Shown one piece after another: positions 1 to 7,645 of a DNA stretch of 24,241 nt (its first letter is position 1; each line of letters begins with the position of its first letter). The notes below the pieces were generated by a model. That model had not been told where the DNA came from, did no database searches, and worked only from the letters and a program-made list of their open reading frames with translations. The translations under genes and the position numbers were made by a program. The stretch spans positions 1-24,241 of the forward strand of contig JBDNGQ010000183.1 in the NCBI GenBank assembly GCA_041689205.1, read 5' to 3'. Source of the stretch: JAVVEG01 sp041689205. Its GTDB lineage: Bacteria > Pseudomonadota > Gammaproteobacteria > Pseudomonadales > Pseudohongiellaceae.

Positions 1-60
1 CCCATAAGCTTCTTCGAATCGCATCCGTCGTGTCTCCTGTAGCCACTCCGTCCGTCTCAT
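1..60 (-). CDS. Transposase, N-terminal 20 codons only (ISNCY-like), cut by the window edge
   Basis: On the minus strand an ATG at 60-58 opens a frame that runs off the window and encodes MRRTEWLQETRRMRFEEAYG. A GGAGG ribosome binding site lies 6 nt upstream of the ATG. From memory, this N-terminus resembles transposases annotated as ISNCY family (ISDol1-like), in which a helix-turn-helix region follows; that part is outside the window, as is the catalytic domain. The family call is therefore tentative. The identical gene start is found at 24182-24241 in the opposite orientation. Confidence 0.65.
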   Translation of the reverse strand, partial: MRRTEWLQETRRMRFEEAYG

Positions 61-89
61 CACGACCTCCGAAAAAGGTCAGTATGAAG

Positions 90-133
90 CCGGACAGATC
101 ATGTGCTACAGAACCGGACAGATTATGTGCTAC
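90..133. repeat. Paired 20-bp direct repeats inside the IS end (left copy)
   Basis: Two copies of a 20-bp motif, CCGGACAGATNATGTGCTAC, lie at 90-109 and 114-133. They differ at one base (C or T at the N) and start 24 bp apart. They sit between the element tip (141) and the transposase start (60). This position suits transposase binding sites or an operator controlling the transposase. The mirror-image pair is at 24109-24152. Confidence 0.7.
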
Positions 134-154
134 TTACACTGAGCAGACCTTGAA

Positions 155-183
155 TAGTCAAACTGCCGCAGTTCGGCTACAAT
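155..183 (+). promoter_or_regulatory. Candidate sigma70 promoter for the thiolase gene
   Basis: TAGTCA (155-160), a 17-bp spacer and TACAAT (178-183) fit a sigma70 promoter with a start near 190, about 33 nt before the thiolase ATG. The -35 matches consensus at 4 of 6 bases and the -10 at 5 of 6. It lies just outside the IS end, so the gene may keep its own promoter. This is a sequence match only. Confidence 0.4.
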
Positions 184-222
184 CCGGCGCATTACATCAG
201 CAAACAACATGAAGGATTGACC

Positions 223-1404
223 ATGAAAGAAGCCGTAATCATTGCAACCGCCAGAACTCCCATCGGTAAAGCTTACCGTGGCGCGTTTAATAACACCGAA
301 GGCCCTACTCTGGGCGCCCATGCCATTAAAGCCGCACTCAGCAAATCCGGTATCAATCCTGAAGAAGTTGATGATGTGGTGATGGGTTGCGCCGTGCAGC
401 AAGGCACCACGGGTTACAATATCGGCCGACTCGCTGGCGTTGCCGCTGGCCTGCCCAGCAGCGTTTCCGGTATGAGCATGGATCGACAGTGCGCTTCCGG
501 CATGATGGCGATCGCGACGGCCGCCAAGCAGATCATCGTTGATAATATGCCCATCGTGATCGGCGCCGGTCTCGAGTCAATCAGTCTGGTCCAGAACGAT
601 CATCGCAACAGCTTCCGCACCGTTGACCAGAACGTTCTTAAATTCTCCGAACACGCTTATATCCCGATGCTGCAGACTGCCGAGATCGTTGCAAAGCGCT
701 ACGGTATCAGCCGTGACGCGCAGGACGCTTATGGACTGCAAAGTCAGCAACGCACTGCAGCAGCGCAAGCTGCCGGCAAGTTTGATGATGAGATAGTCGC
801 GATGACCACTTCTAAAATTGTGGTTAACAAGGACACCAAAGTGCAGAGCCTTGAGCAGGTTACGCTGAGTAAGGATGAGGGCAACCGCGCGGACACAACG
901 CTGGAAGGTCTGGCCTCACTAAAGCCGGTCATTGAAGGGGGCGTTATCACTGCGGGCAACGCCAGTCAGCTTTCTGATGGCGCGTCTGCGTGCATCTTGA
1001 TGGATGGCAAACTGGCCGAGCAGCGTGGGCTGCAGCCATTAGGCGCCTACCGCGGTCTGGCAGTAGCGGGTTGCGAGCCGGATGAGATGGGCATAGGTCC
1101 GGTGTTCGCTATCCCTAAGCTGTTGCAGCGGTTTGGCTTGAAGATCAGCGATATTGGTTTGTGGGAGCTGAATGAGGCGTTTGCTGTTCAGGTTATCTAT
1201 TGCCGCGATCGTCTGGGCATTCCGGATGAGTTGTTGAATGTTAATGGTGGCGCAGTTTCCATTGGCCATCCCTATGGTATGAGTGGCGCGCGGATGGTTG
1301 GGCATGCGTTGATTGAGGGTAAACGCCGTGGTGCGAAGTATGTTGTATGCACAATGTGTATCGGCGGCGGTATGGGCGCGGCAGGGTTGTTTGAAGTTTT
1401 CTAA
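223..1404 (+). CDS. Acetyl-CoA C-acyltransferase (thiolase)
   Basis: A 393-residue thiolase, the usual length for the family. It catalyses reversible thiolytic cleavage or Claisen condensation of acyl-CoA in the cytoplasm. The nucleophilic cysteine is C90 (DRQCASG), the C-terminal catalytic residues are H349 (GHPYGMSGAR) and C379 (CIGGGMG), and the NEAFAVQ motif is present. The start is ATG 223 with AAGGA 6 nt upstream; an in-frame TTG at 217 would be too close to that site. Whether it acts in beta-oxidation (FadA-like), acetoacetyl-CoA metabolism (AtoB-like) or polyester synthesis (PhaA-like) cannot be settled, because no partner gene (fadB, phaB, CoA transferase) is present. It stands alone between the IS end and the AST operon, which starts 166 bp downstream. 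Confidence 0.93.
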   Translation: MKEAVIIATARTPIGKAYRGAFNNTEGPTLGAHAIKAALSKSGINPEEVDDVVMGCAVQQGTTGYNIGRLAGVAAGLPSSVSGMSMDRQCASGMMAIATAAKQIIVDNMPIVIGAGLESISLVQNDHRNSFRTVDQNVLKFSEHAYIPMLQTAEIVAKRYGISRDAQDAYGLQSQQRTAAAQAAGKFDDEIVAMTTSKIVVNKDTKVQSLEQVTLSKDEGNRADTTLEGLASLKPVIEGGVITAGNASQLSDGASACILMDGKLAEQRGLQPLGAYRGLAVAGCEPDEMGIGPVFAIPKLLQRFGLKISDIGLWELNEAFAVQVIYCRDRLGIPDELLNVNGGAVSIGHPYGMSGARMVGHALIEGKRRGAKYVVCTMCIGGGMGAAGLFEVF

Positions 1405-1407
1405 TCC

Positions 1408-1443
1408 CAGCACGCTGATTTTCTGAGAATTCTCAGCGCGCTG
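1408..1443. repeat. Nested inverted repeat between thiolase and astC
   Basis: A perfect 14-bp palindrome, CTGAGAATTCTCAG (1423-1436), lies inside a larger imperfect inverted repeat with arms CAGCACGCTG (1408-1417) and CAGCGCGCTG (1434-1443). The two structures share bases, so they are alternatives. No T-run follows, so it is not a clear intrinsic terminator. It could be a Rho-independent-like stem ending the thiolase message or an operator upstream of astC. The remaining bases to astC at 1571 show only a weak promoter-like pair (TAGACA at 1458, TATGTA at 1481). Confidence 0.4.
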
Positions 1444-1570
1444 AATTACGATCAGAGTAGACAGGGAATCAGCTCTGCCTTATGTAAACGGGGGAATTTG
1501 TGGAGAAATCGTCCTCTGCCACCGGAAGACCCCCATCGGCTAAACATCCAGAAACACAAAGTTGAATATT

Positions 1571-2791
1571 ATGACAGAGCAACACCCCGACAGAGCACTG
1601 TATGAACAGGTCATGGTACCCAGCTACGCCCCGGCGCAGATTATTCCGGTACGCGGCCAGGGCTCACGCCTGTGGGACCAAAAGGGACGTGAATACATTG
1701 ATCTGGCCGGTGGTATTGCTGTCAATGCGTTGGGACACTGTCATCCCGAACTAGTAAGCACAATAAAGACCCAGGCTGACATGCTGTGGCATCTGTCCAA
1801 TGGTTTTACCAATGAACCTGCACTGCGGCTAGCTCAGCGCCTCTGTGATCTGACGTTTGCTGAACGAGTGTTTTTCGGCAACTCCGGTGCCGAGGCCAAT
1901 GAAGCTGCGTTGAAGCTGGCGCGGCGCCACGCCTGGGAGAAGGCGGGCGAGGAAAAACACGAAATTGTGTCTGCAACGGGTTCATTCCATGGTAGAACGC
2001 TTTTTACGGTAGCTGTTGGTGGCCAGGAAAAGTACCTTGATGGTTTTCGACCGGCGCCGGGTGGCATCACACACGTACCTTATAATGACATTGCGGCGCT
2101 TGAAGCAGTCGTTAACAAAAATACCTGTGCGATCATGCTGGAGCCGTTGCAGGGAGAAGGCGGAATCCGCCCTGCTGACAAAGCTTATCTTGAGGCGGCC
2201 CGAGCGCTGTGTGACAAACACGATGCCCTGTTGATTTTTGATGAAGTACAGACCGGTGTCGGTCGTTCCGGGCATCTTTATTCCTATATGAGTTATGGTG
2301 TGACACCTGATGTGCTGACAACAGCAAAAGCACTAGGCTGTGGTTTCCCTATCGGTGCCATGTTGACGACCGCCAATATTGCCAGTTGCCTGGGGGTTGG
2401 CACACACGGTTCGACCTTTGGTGGTAATCCGCTGGCCTGTGCTGTGGCATTAAAAGTGTTAGATATCATCAACACCCCAGAGGTACTCGAAGGCGTCAGG
2501 TTACGGCACGATTACCTGCGCCGCCATCTTGAGGAAATCAACAGTCGTCACGCCATATTCAGCGACATACGCGGCCAGGGATTGTTGATAGGTGCCGAAC
2601 TGATTGATGGCTGGAAAGGAAAGGCCAAGGATTTCGTTATCGCAACCCTTGATGAGGGCGCCATGATTCTTGTTGCTGGACCGGATGTGTTGCGCATGGC
2701 CCCTTCCCTGATCATTCCCGAGACCGATATCGACGCCGCCATGCAGGCGCTGGACCGAGCGATTGTGAAACTGACAGCCAGTAGAGGTTGA
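1571..2791 (+). CDS. astC: Succinylornithine transaminase / acetylornithine aminotransferase
   Basis: A 406-residue class III PLP-dependent aminotransferase of the ArgD/AstC type. In the AST pathway it moves the delta-amino group of N2-succinylornithine to 2-oxoglutarate, giving N-succinylglutamate semialdehyde and glutamate. Visible motifs: NSGAEANEAALKLAR (PLP phosphate binding, about 104-118), SFHGRT, LIFDEVQTGVGR with D224, the Schiff-base lysine K253 in TAKALGCG, and STFGGNPLACAVA. The start is ATG 1571; the in-frame TTG at 1562 adds three residues and neither start has a clear Shine-Dalgarno sequence. Being first in a run ending with astB fixes the assignment to arginine catabolism over arginine synthesis, though such enzymes often do both jobs. 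AruF follows after 4 bp. Confidence 0.93.
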   Translation: MTEQHPDRALYEQVMVPSYAPAQIIPVRGQGSRLWDQKGREYIDLAGGIAVNALGHCHPELVSTIKTQADMLWHLSNGFTNEPALRLAQRLCDLTFAERVFFGNSGAEANEAALKLARRHAWEKAGEEKHEIVSATGSFHGRTLFTVAVGGQEKYLDGFRPAPGGITHVPYNDIAALEAVVNKNTCAIMLEPLQGEGGIRPADKAYLEAARALCDKHDALLIFDEVQTGVGRSGHLYSYMSYGVTPDVLTTAKALGCGFPIGAMLTTANIASCLGVGTHGSTFGGNPLACAVALKVLDIINTPEVLEGVRLRHDYLRRHLEEINSRHAIFSDIRGQGLLIGAELIDGWKGKAKDFVIATLDEGAMILVAGPDVLRMAPSLIIPETDIDAAMQALDRAIVKLTASRG

Positions 2792-2795
2792 CACG

Positions 2796-3803
2796 ATGTG
2801 GCAGGTACGCCCACTGGGTTCTCAGGACCTTGCAGCCGTAGAGTCCTTGCTGCAAAGCACTACCCTGCGCCTGAGTACATTGCCGGATAATCGTGAAAAA
2901 CTGGCGCAAAGCATCGATGCAGCAGCACAGGGATTTGCCGGCAAGGATAAGCTGGCAACGCTGCTGTTCGGTTTGCAGGACGGGGAAGGGGCATTACAGG
3001 GCATTTGCGGTATCCAGCCGTATGCCGGAGCCGATGAGCCGTTCTACAGTTACCGCATAGACGAACTGGTCCATGCTTCGCGCCATCTGGGTATCAATCA
3101 GCGGCAGACGGTGTTGTATCTCTCGCATGAACTGACCGGCTTGACCAGCCTGTGTTCGTTCGTGCTGGGGCCAGCGTTCAGAGCAACTCCGCTGTTCCAT
3201 CTGCTGTCTCGTTCACGCCTGCTTTATATGGCTGCCCATCGTCATGCGTTTGCAGATGAGCTCATCTGCGAAATCCAGGGTATCTGGGATGACCAAGGGC
3301 AGAGCCTGTTCTGGAAGCATGTGGGTGAACTGTTCTTTGGCATGGATTTTATTACCGCAGATCAACAATGTGCTCTTCACGGCAAAACAGTGATCGCTGA
3401 GTTGCTGCCGGCCTATCCCGTATACAACACCCTATTGCCTGCCGACGTGCAGAAGGTGATAGCACGGCATCATCCGGCGACACAGCGCACCATTGACTGG
3501 TTGCAGGCTGAAGGCATGTACAAAACCCGGTTCGTAGATCCCTTTGATGCGGGACCTACGTATCGCGGAAAACTGGAGCGTATGGCATCCATGCAGGCAA
3601 TTCGGATGTTCGACTCCATCAATTTGCAGAACAGCGTTACTGAACACAGTTCACCGTGGTTAGTCAGTCAGGGCCAAGGTGCAGACTTTGTCTGTATGAT
3701 GCTGTCAGGTCATCTTCAGGACGGTGTGTTTCATTGCGCAAAAAGCGCCATGCTCGACCATGGAACACCTGGCCTGTTGCTGTCACTGGAGGTGGCTGCG
3801 TGA
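2796..3803 (+). CDS. aruF: Arginine N-succinyltransferase, alpha subunit
   Basis: A 335-residue AstA-family protein and the first of two tandem homologues, as in the AruF/AruG heteromeric enzyme of Pseudomonas. With AruG it transfers succinyl from succinyl-CoA to the alpha-amino group of arginine, the committed step of the AST pathway. Family features include the N-terminal start MWQVRPLGSQDL, the FYSYRIDELVHAS segment (about 83-95), LICEIQGIWDDQGQSLFW (about 155-172), IAELLPAYPVYNTLLP and FDAGPTY. An AGAGG site lies 8 nt before the ATG. The stop codon overlaps the GTG start of aruG in the shape GTGA, which suggests coupled translation and near-equal subunit amounts. Confidence 0.92.
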   Translation: MWQVRPLGSQDLAAVESLLQSTTLRLSTLPDNREKLAQSIDAAAQGFAGKDKLATLLFGLQDGEGALQGICGIQPYAGADEPFYSYRIDELVHASRHLGINQRQTVLYLSHELTGLTSLCSFVLGPAFRATPLFHLLSRSRLLYMAAHRHAFADELICEIQGIWDDQGQSLFWKHVGELFFGMDFITADQQCALHGKTVIAELLPAYPVYNTLLPADVQKVIARHHPATQRTIDWLQAEGMYKTRFVDPFDAGPTYRGKLERMASMQAIRMFDSINLQNSVTEHSSPWLVSQGQGADFVCMMLSGHLQDGVFHCAKSAMLDHGTPGLLLSLEVAA

Positions 3804-4867
3804 GTGTGATCCGGCCTATCACCGAACAGGATCTGGGTGTACTAATCCATATGGCACACGAGTCGGGTGTCGGATTCACCAGTCTTCCGAATAATCCTGA
3901 ACTTTTATCGCTCAAACTGGCGCGGGCAGTAGCCTCATTCCGTGGTGATCTGCCTCCGGATGACTCGCATTTCATGTTTGTCATTCAGGAGACGGCCGAT
4001 GGTCCACCTGTTGGTGTATGTGGCATTGAGGCACGTATCGGCCAGGACGACGTCTTTTACAATTACCGCCTAGGTGCGGTGATTCAGGCGTCAAAAGCAT
4101 TGGGAGTTTACCGCCGCACTCCTACCCTGTTCCTCGGCAACGATCTGACGGGTGCTACCGAAATTGGCTCCTTGTTTCTGCGTGCCCCGGCGCGACGAAA
4201 TCGGAACGGATCAATGCTCTCAAAATGCCGTTTTTTGTTCCTAGCGGCCTTTCCCGAGTTGTTCAGCCAACGGGTGATTGCAGAAATGCGCGGGTATTCA
4301 GATGAACAAGGGCAATCTCCATTCTGGGATGGATTAGGCCGCCGTTTTTTTAATATCGAATTCAGTGATGCCGATTTTCTCACCGGTTCAGGCGACAAGG
4401 TATTCATTGCGGAACTGATGCCCAAGTTCCCGATCTATGTACCGATGTTGCCCGTCTCCGCCCAAGAGGCCATCGGCATTGTGCATCCGAGCACAGAGCC
4501 AGCGCTTGCCATGCTGCAGTCCGAAGGGTTTCGCAGAAACGGTTATGTCGATATCTTTGACGCTGGCCCCACTATCGAATGTGAACTTGATCGCATCAAT
4601 GGCATACAGCGAAGTAGGGTTGTCACTGTGGATATTGTGGATAGTGCTGCCGGTGACAAGCTCGGAACAGCGCCGCGATGGTTGTTCAGTAATGACCGGT
4701 TCAGTGACTTCCGGGTCATTGGATCTGCCGTTGCTCAGTGCGACGGCACTAGGATTACATTGAGCCGCGAGCAGGCGGACAGGTTACTCGTCGAAAATGG
4801 TGATACCGTGCGTATCATGACGCTCAACCCGGAGGACGCAAAAAATGACCAAAGTACATCTGATTGA
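3800..4867 (+). CDS. aruG: Arginine N-succinyltransferase, beta subunit
   Basis: A 355-residue AstA-family protein paralogous to AruF along its whole length: FYNYRLGAVIQASKALG, AEMRGYSDEQGQSPFW, IAELMPKFPIYVPMLP and DIFDAGPTIE match the same landmarks. Together they form the succinyltransferase. The open frame extends far upstream inside aruF, but the likely start is GTG 3800, which overlaps the aruF stop by 4 bp and has GGAGG 7 nt upstream; it gives the family N-terminus (M)SVIRPITEQDL. The 3' end overlaps astD by 23 bp, so aruF, aruG and astD are translationally linked. The last 20 residues (about 335-355) are rich in charged residues. Confidence 0.92.
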   Translation: MSVIRPITEQDLGVLIHMAHESGVGFTSLPNNPELLSLKLARAVASFRGDLPPDDSHFMFVIQETADGPPVGVCGIEARIGQDDVFYNYRLGAVIQASKALGVYRRTPTLFLGNDLTGATEIGSLFLRAPARRNRNGSMLSKCRFLFLAAFPELFSQRVIAEMRGYSDEQGQSPFWDGLGRRFFNIEFSDADFLTGSGDKVFIAELMPKFPIYVPMLPVSAQEAIGIVHPSTEPALAMLQSEGFRRNGYVDIFDAGPTIECELDRINGIQRSRVVTVDIVDSAAGDKLGTAPRWLFSNDRFSDFRVIGSAVAQCDGTRITLSREQADRLLVENGDTVRIMTLNPEDAKNDQSTSD

Positions 4868-6311
4868 TGGGCAGTGGTGCAGTAGCCGCGGCCCCGACTT
4901 CGATTCCCGTAACCCAGTATCCGGTGCTGTTCTGTGGTCCGGCACCGAAGCAGACGCGGACACGGTAAACGCGGCAGTTAGCGCTGCACGTCAAACATTT
5001 CACGGCTGGAAACGCACTCCGCTGGACGAGCGCCTGGCACTGGTGCAACGTTTCAAAGAGGCGTTGGAAAATAGCCACGAGGACCTAGCCTTCACCATCG
5101 GCAGTGAAACCGGCAAACCTCTGTGGGAGTCGCGCACTGAAGTTGCTGCCATGATCGGCAAGATTGACCTGTCCATCAAGGCCTACCATGAACGTACCGG
5201 CGAGCATGCGGTAGAGTTGTCTGGTGGCCAGAGGATATTGCGTCACCGTCCGCACGGTGTCATGGCAGTATTCGGTCCTTACAACTTCCCAGGACACTTG
5301 CCCAACGGTCATATTGTACCGGCGCTGATCGCCGGTAACACGGTCGTGTTCAAACCGTCCGAGCAGACCCCTGAAACTGCAGCGATGACGTTACGATTGT
5401 GGCAGCAGGCGGGCTTACCTGATGGCGTAATAAACCTAGTACAGGGGGCACGTGTCACAGGTGAGACACTAGCTGCTCATCCGGAGGTTAATGGTATTCT
5501 ATTTACGGGCTCTGCTTACACGGGCAGCGCCATTCAGAAGGCGCTACTCAAGCAGCCGCAGAAAATTCTAGCGCTGGAGATGGGTGGTAATAATCCACTG
5601 ATTGTGGGCAGCGAAATCGATCTGCGTTCGGCAACATGGGCCATACTGCAATCAGCCTTTGTCAGTGCCGGGCAGCGCTGTACCTGTGCGCGACGCCTAC
5701 TCGTGCCAACAGGAATAGATGGCGACGCATTGCTGAACAGCGTGATTGCCGCAGCGGGAAAGCTGGTAGTTGGCGCCTTTGATCAGCAAGACCCGGTGCC
5801 GTTCATGGGATCAGTTATCAGCAGTCGCGCCGGTGAAGCCCTGTTGGCGGCACAACAACGCTGGCTGGATGCTGGTGGTCAAAGTCTGCTGGAAATGACA
5901 CCTGTTGCCGGCAACAAGGCATTGTTGTCGCCGGGCATCGTGGACCTCAGCAATGCACAGGTAGAGGACGAAGAATATTTCGGTCCTCTGCTGTCAGTCT
6001 ACCGGTATGACGGGTTTGAGCAGGCGCTGGCGCTTGCCAATGACACCCGTTATGGCCTGTCCGCCGGGCTGCTCAGCAATGATGCGAAGGAGTACGCGCA
6101 GTTTATTGATGAAATCCGCGCCGGTATCGTCAACTGGAATCAACCGATAACAGGCGCCAGTTCGGCCATGCCCTTTGGAGGTGTCGGCTTGAGTGGTAAC
6201 TACCGACCCAGCGCCTATTATGCCGCCGATTATTGCGCCTATCCGGTCGCGTCGCTGGAGCAGACAACCGTCACTCTGCCCGACACATTGCCGCCGGGCA
6301 TGTCATTGTGA
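4845..6311 (+). CDS. astD: N-succinylglutamate 5-semialdehyde dehydrogenase
   Basis: A 488-residue NAD-dependent aldehyde dehydrogenase, the normal AstD length. It oxidises N-succinylglutamate semialdehyde to N-succinylglutamate. Motifs: GPYNFPGHLPNGHIVPAL (about 144-161) with the conserved asparagine, VVFKPSEQTP, FTGSAYTG (cofactor loop), the general base E245 in LEMGGNNP, and the catalytic cysteine C279 in SAGQRCTC. EDEEYFGPLLSVYRY and PFGGVGLSGNYRPSA close the fold. ATG 4845 is preceded by GGAGGA 8 nt upstream, located inside the end of aruG. The stop overlaps the GTG start of astB by 4 bp. Confidence 0.95.
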   Translation: MTKVHLIDGQWCSSRGPDFDSRNPVSGAVLWSGTEADADTVNAAVSAARQTFHGWKRTPLDERLALVQRFKEALENSHEDLAFTIGSETGKPLWESRTEVAAMIGKIDLSIKAYHERTGEHAVELSGGQRILRHRPHGVMAVFGPYNFPGHLPNGHIVPALIAGNTVVFKPSEQTPETAAMTLRLWQQAGLPDGVINLVQGARVTGETLAAHPEVNGILFTGSAYTGSAIQKALLKQPQKILALEMGGNNPLIVGSEIDLRSATWAILQSAFVSAGQRCTCARRLLVPTGIDGDALLNSVIAAAGKLVVGAFDQQDPVPFMGSVISSRAGEALLAAQQRWLDAGGQSLLEMTPVAGNKALLSPGIVDLSNAQVEDEEYFGPLLSVYRYDGFEQALALANDTRYGLSAGLLSNDAKEYAQFIDEIRAGIVNWNQPITGASSAMPFGGVGLSGNYRPSAYYAADYCAYPVASLEQTTVTLPDTLPPGMSL

Positions 6312-7645
6312 GCGCCATGGAAGTCAATTTTGACGGACTGGTGGGTCCGACACACAATTACGGCGGCCTGTCCTGGGGCAATGTGGCATCAGATCGGCAT
6401 CGGCACCGGACAGCCAATCCTCGCGCAGCGGCGTTGCAGGGCCTGGATAAAATGCAACGACTGCTTGAGCTGGGTCTTGCACAGGGTGTACTGCCACCCC
6501 ATGAGCGACCCCATATTCCGTCGCTGCGGGCGCTTGGTTTTTCCGGTACTGATGCACAGGTGCTGGCAAAGGCAGCTGATACGGCACCAGCGCTGTTGGT
6601 AGCGACTGGTTCGGCATCTGCCATGTGGACTGCTAACGCGGCCACCGTATCTAGCAGTGCCGACACCGCCGACAGACGCGTGCACTTCACTCCGGCCAAT
6701 CTGAATGCAAAATATCATCGCAGCATTGAACATCCGGTCACCGGTCGGGTGTTACAGGCAATATTCAATGACTCCCGGCACTTCTGTGTCCATGAAGCAC
6801 TGCCGTCCTGTCCGCATTTCGGTGACGAAGGCGCCGCCAACCACACCCGATTCTGCGTTGATTATGGACAGAAAGGCGTGGAATTTTATGTCTACGGCCA
6901 GGTCGCACTGGATGATCGCGTCCCTCGGCCGCAGAGGTTCCCGGCGCGCCAGACACGGGAGGCCTCGCAAGCGGTTGCCCGCCGTCATGGTCTGACTCCT
7001 GAGCAATGTGTATTTGCCCAGCAGAATCCCGCTGTTGTTGATGCCGGGGTGTTCCATAACGATGTGATTGCCGTCGGCAATCGCAATGTGCTGCTCTACC
7101 ACGAAGACGCGTTTCTTGATACAGACAGAGTACTACACGACATAAACAGCCGATTAACCGGTACCGGCCTGATTCCTATTTGTATCTCACGAGAACAGTT
7201 GAGCGTTGCTGATGCGGTAAGCACTTACCTGTTCAACAGCCAACTGGTAACACTGGGGTCCGGAGCGATGGCCCTGATCGTGCCAGCCGAAAGCCAAGCG
7301 TCAGCGCAGACCCGTGCAGTGCTAGATGCAGTGCTTGCTGATGCTGCCAATCCGGTTGCCCAAGTTATCACCTTGGACCTGAAGCAAAGCATGCAAAATG
7401 GCGGGGGACCTGCCTGCCTGCGCTTGCGGGTAGTATTGAACGACTACGAACAGGCAGCAGTAAAGCGCTGTATGCTCACACCTGAGCTGCTGGATACGCT
7501 GAAGGATTGGGTACAGCGCCACTATCGTGATCGCCTGTCAAGTGAGGACCTGGCTGATCCGGCGTTGCTTGACGAATCGTGTACTGCGCTTGATGAACTG
7601 TCCGGCCTGCTGGATCTGGGTTCAGTCTACGATTTTCAGCGCTGA
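6308..7645 (+). CDS. astB: N-succinylarginine dihydrolase
   Basis: A 445-residue AstB of the guanidino-modifying enzyme superfamily. It hydrolyses N-succinylarginine to N-succinylornithine, two ammonia and CO2. Catalytic residues by family position are E174 (FGDEGAANHT), H250 (GVFHNDVIAVGN) and C370 (NGGGPACLRLRV). The N-terminus EVNFDGLVGPTHNYGGLSWGN is diagnostic. GTG 6308 is preferred over ATG 6317 because it gives the same spacing (three residues, then EVNF) as other AstB proteins and makes a GTGA overlap with astD like the aruF/aruG junction; no clear Shine-Dalgarno is seen, which fits coupling. The 3' end overlaps astE on the other strand by 10 bp. Confidence 0.95.
   Translation: MSAMEVNFDGLVGPTHNYGGLSWGNVASDRHRHRTANPRAAALQGLDKMQRLLELGLAQGVLPPHERPHIPSLRALGFSGTDAQVLAKAADTAPALLVATGSASAMWTANAATVSSSADTADRRVHFTPANLNAKYHRSIEHPVTGRVLQAIFNDSRHFCVHEALPSCPHFGDEGAANHTRFCVDYGQKGVEFYVYGQVALDDRVPRPQRFPARQTREASQAVARRHGLTPEQCVFAQQNPAVVDAGVFHNDVIAVGNRNVLLYHEDAFLDTDRVLHDINSRLTGTGLIPICISREQLSVADAVSTYLFNSQLVTLGSGAMALIVPAESQASAQTRAVLDAVLADAANPVAQVITLDLKQSMQNGGGPACLRLRVVLNDYEQAAVKRCMLTPELLDTLKDWVQRHYRDRLSSEDLADPALLDESCTALDELSGLLDLGSVYDFQR

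Larger units (their letters stand above)
1..141. repeat. Insertion sequence end (left copy, inverted relative to the right)
   Basis: Bases 1-141 are the exact reverse complement of 24101-24241, and identity stops abruptly at base 141/142. The repeat holds the start of a transposase gene (reading out of the window), its ribosome binding site, and two copies of a 20-bp motif. The outer tip of the element, read from the unique DNA inward, begins CAGTGTAAGTAGCAC. The rest of the element lies outside the window, so a target duplication cannot be checked. An exact length of 141 matches the largest default k-mer of a common metagenome assembler, which suggests the contig stopped at a repeated element and kept one k-mer of it. 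Confidence 0.9.
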
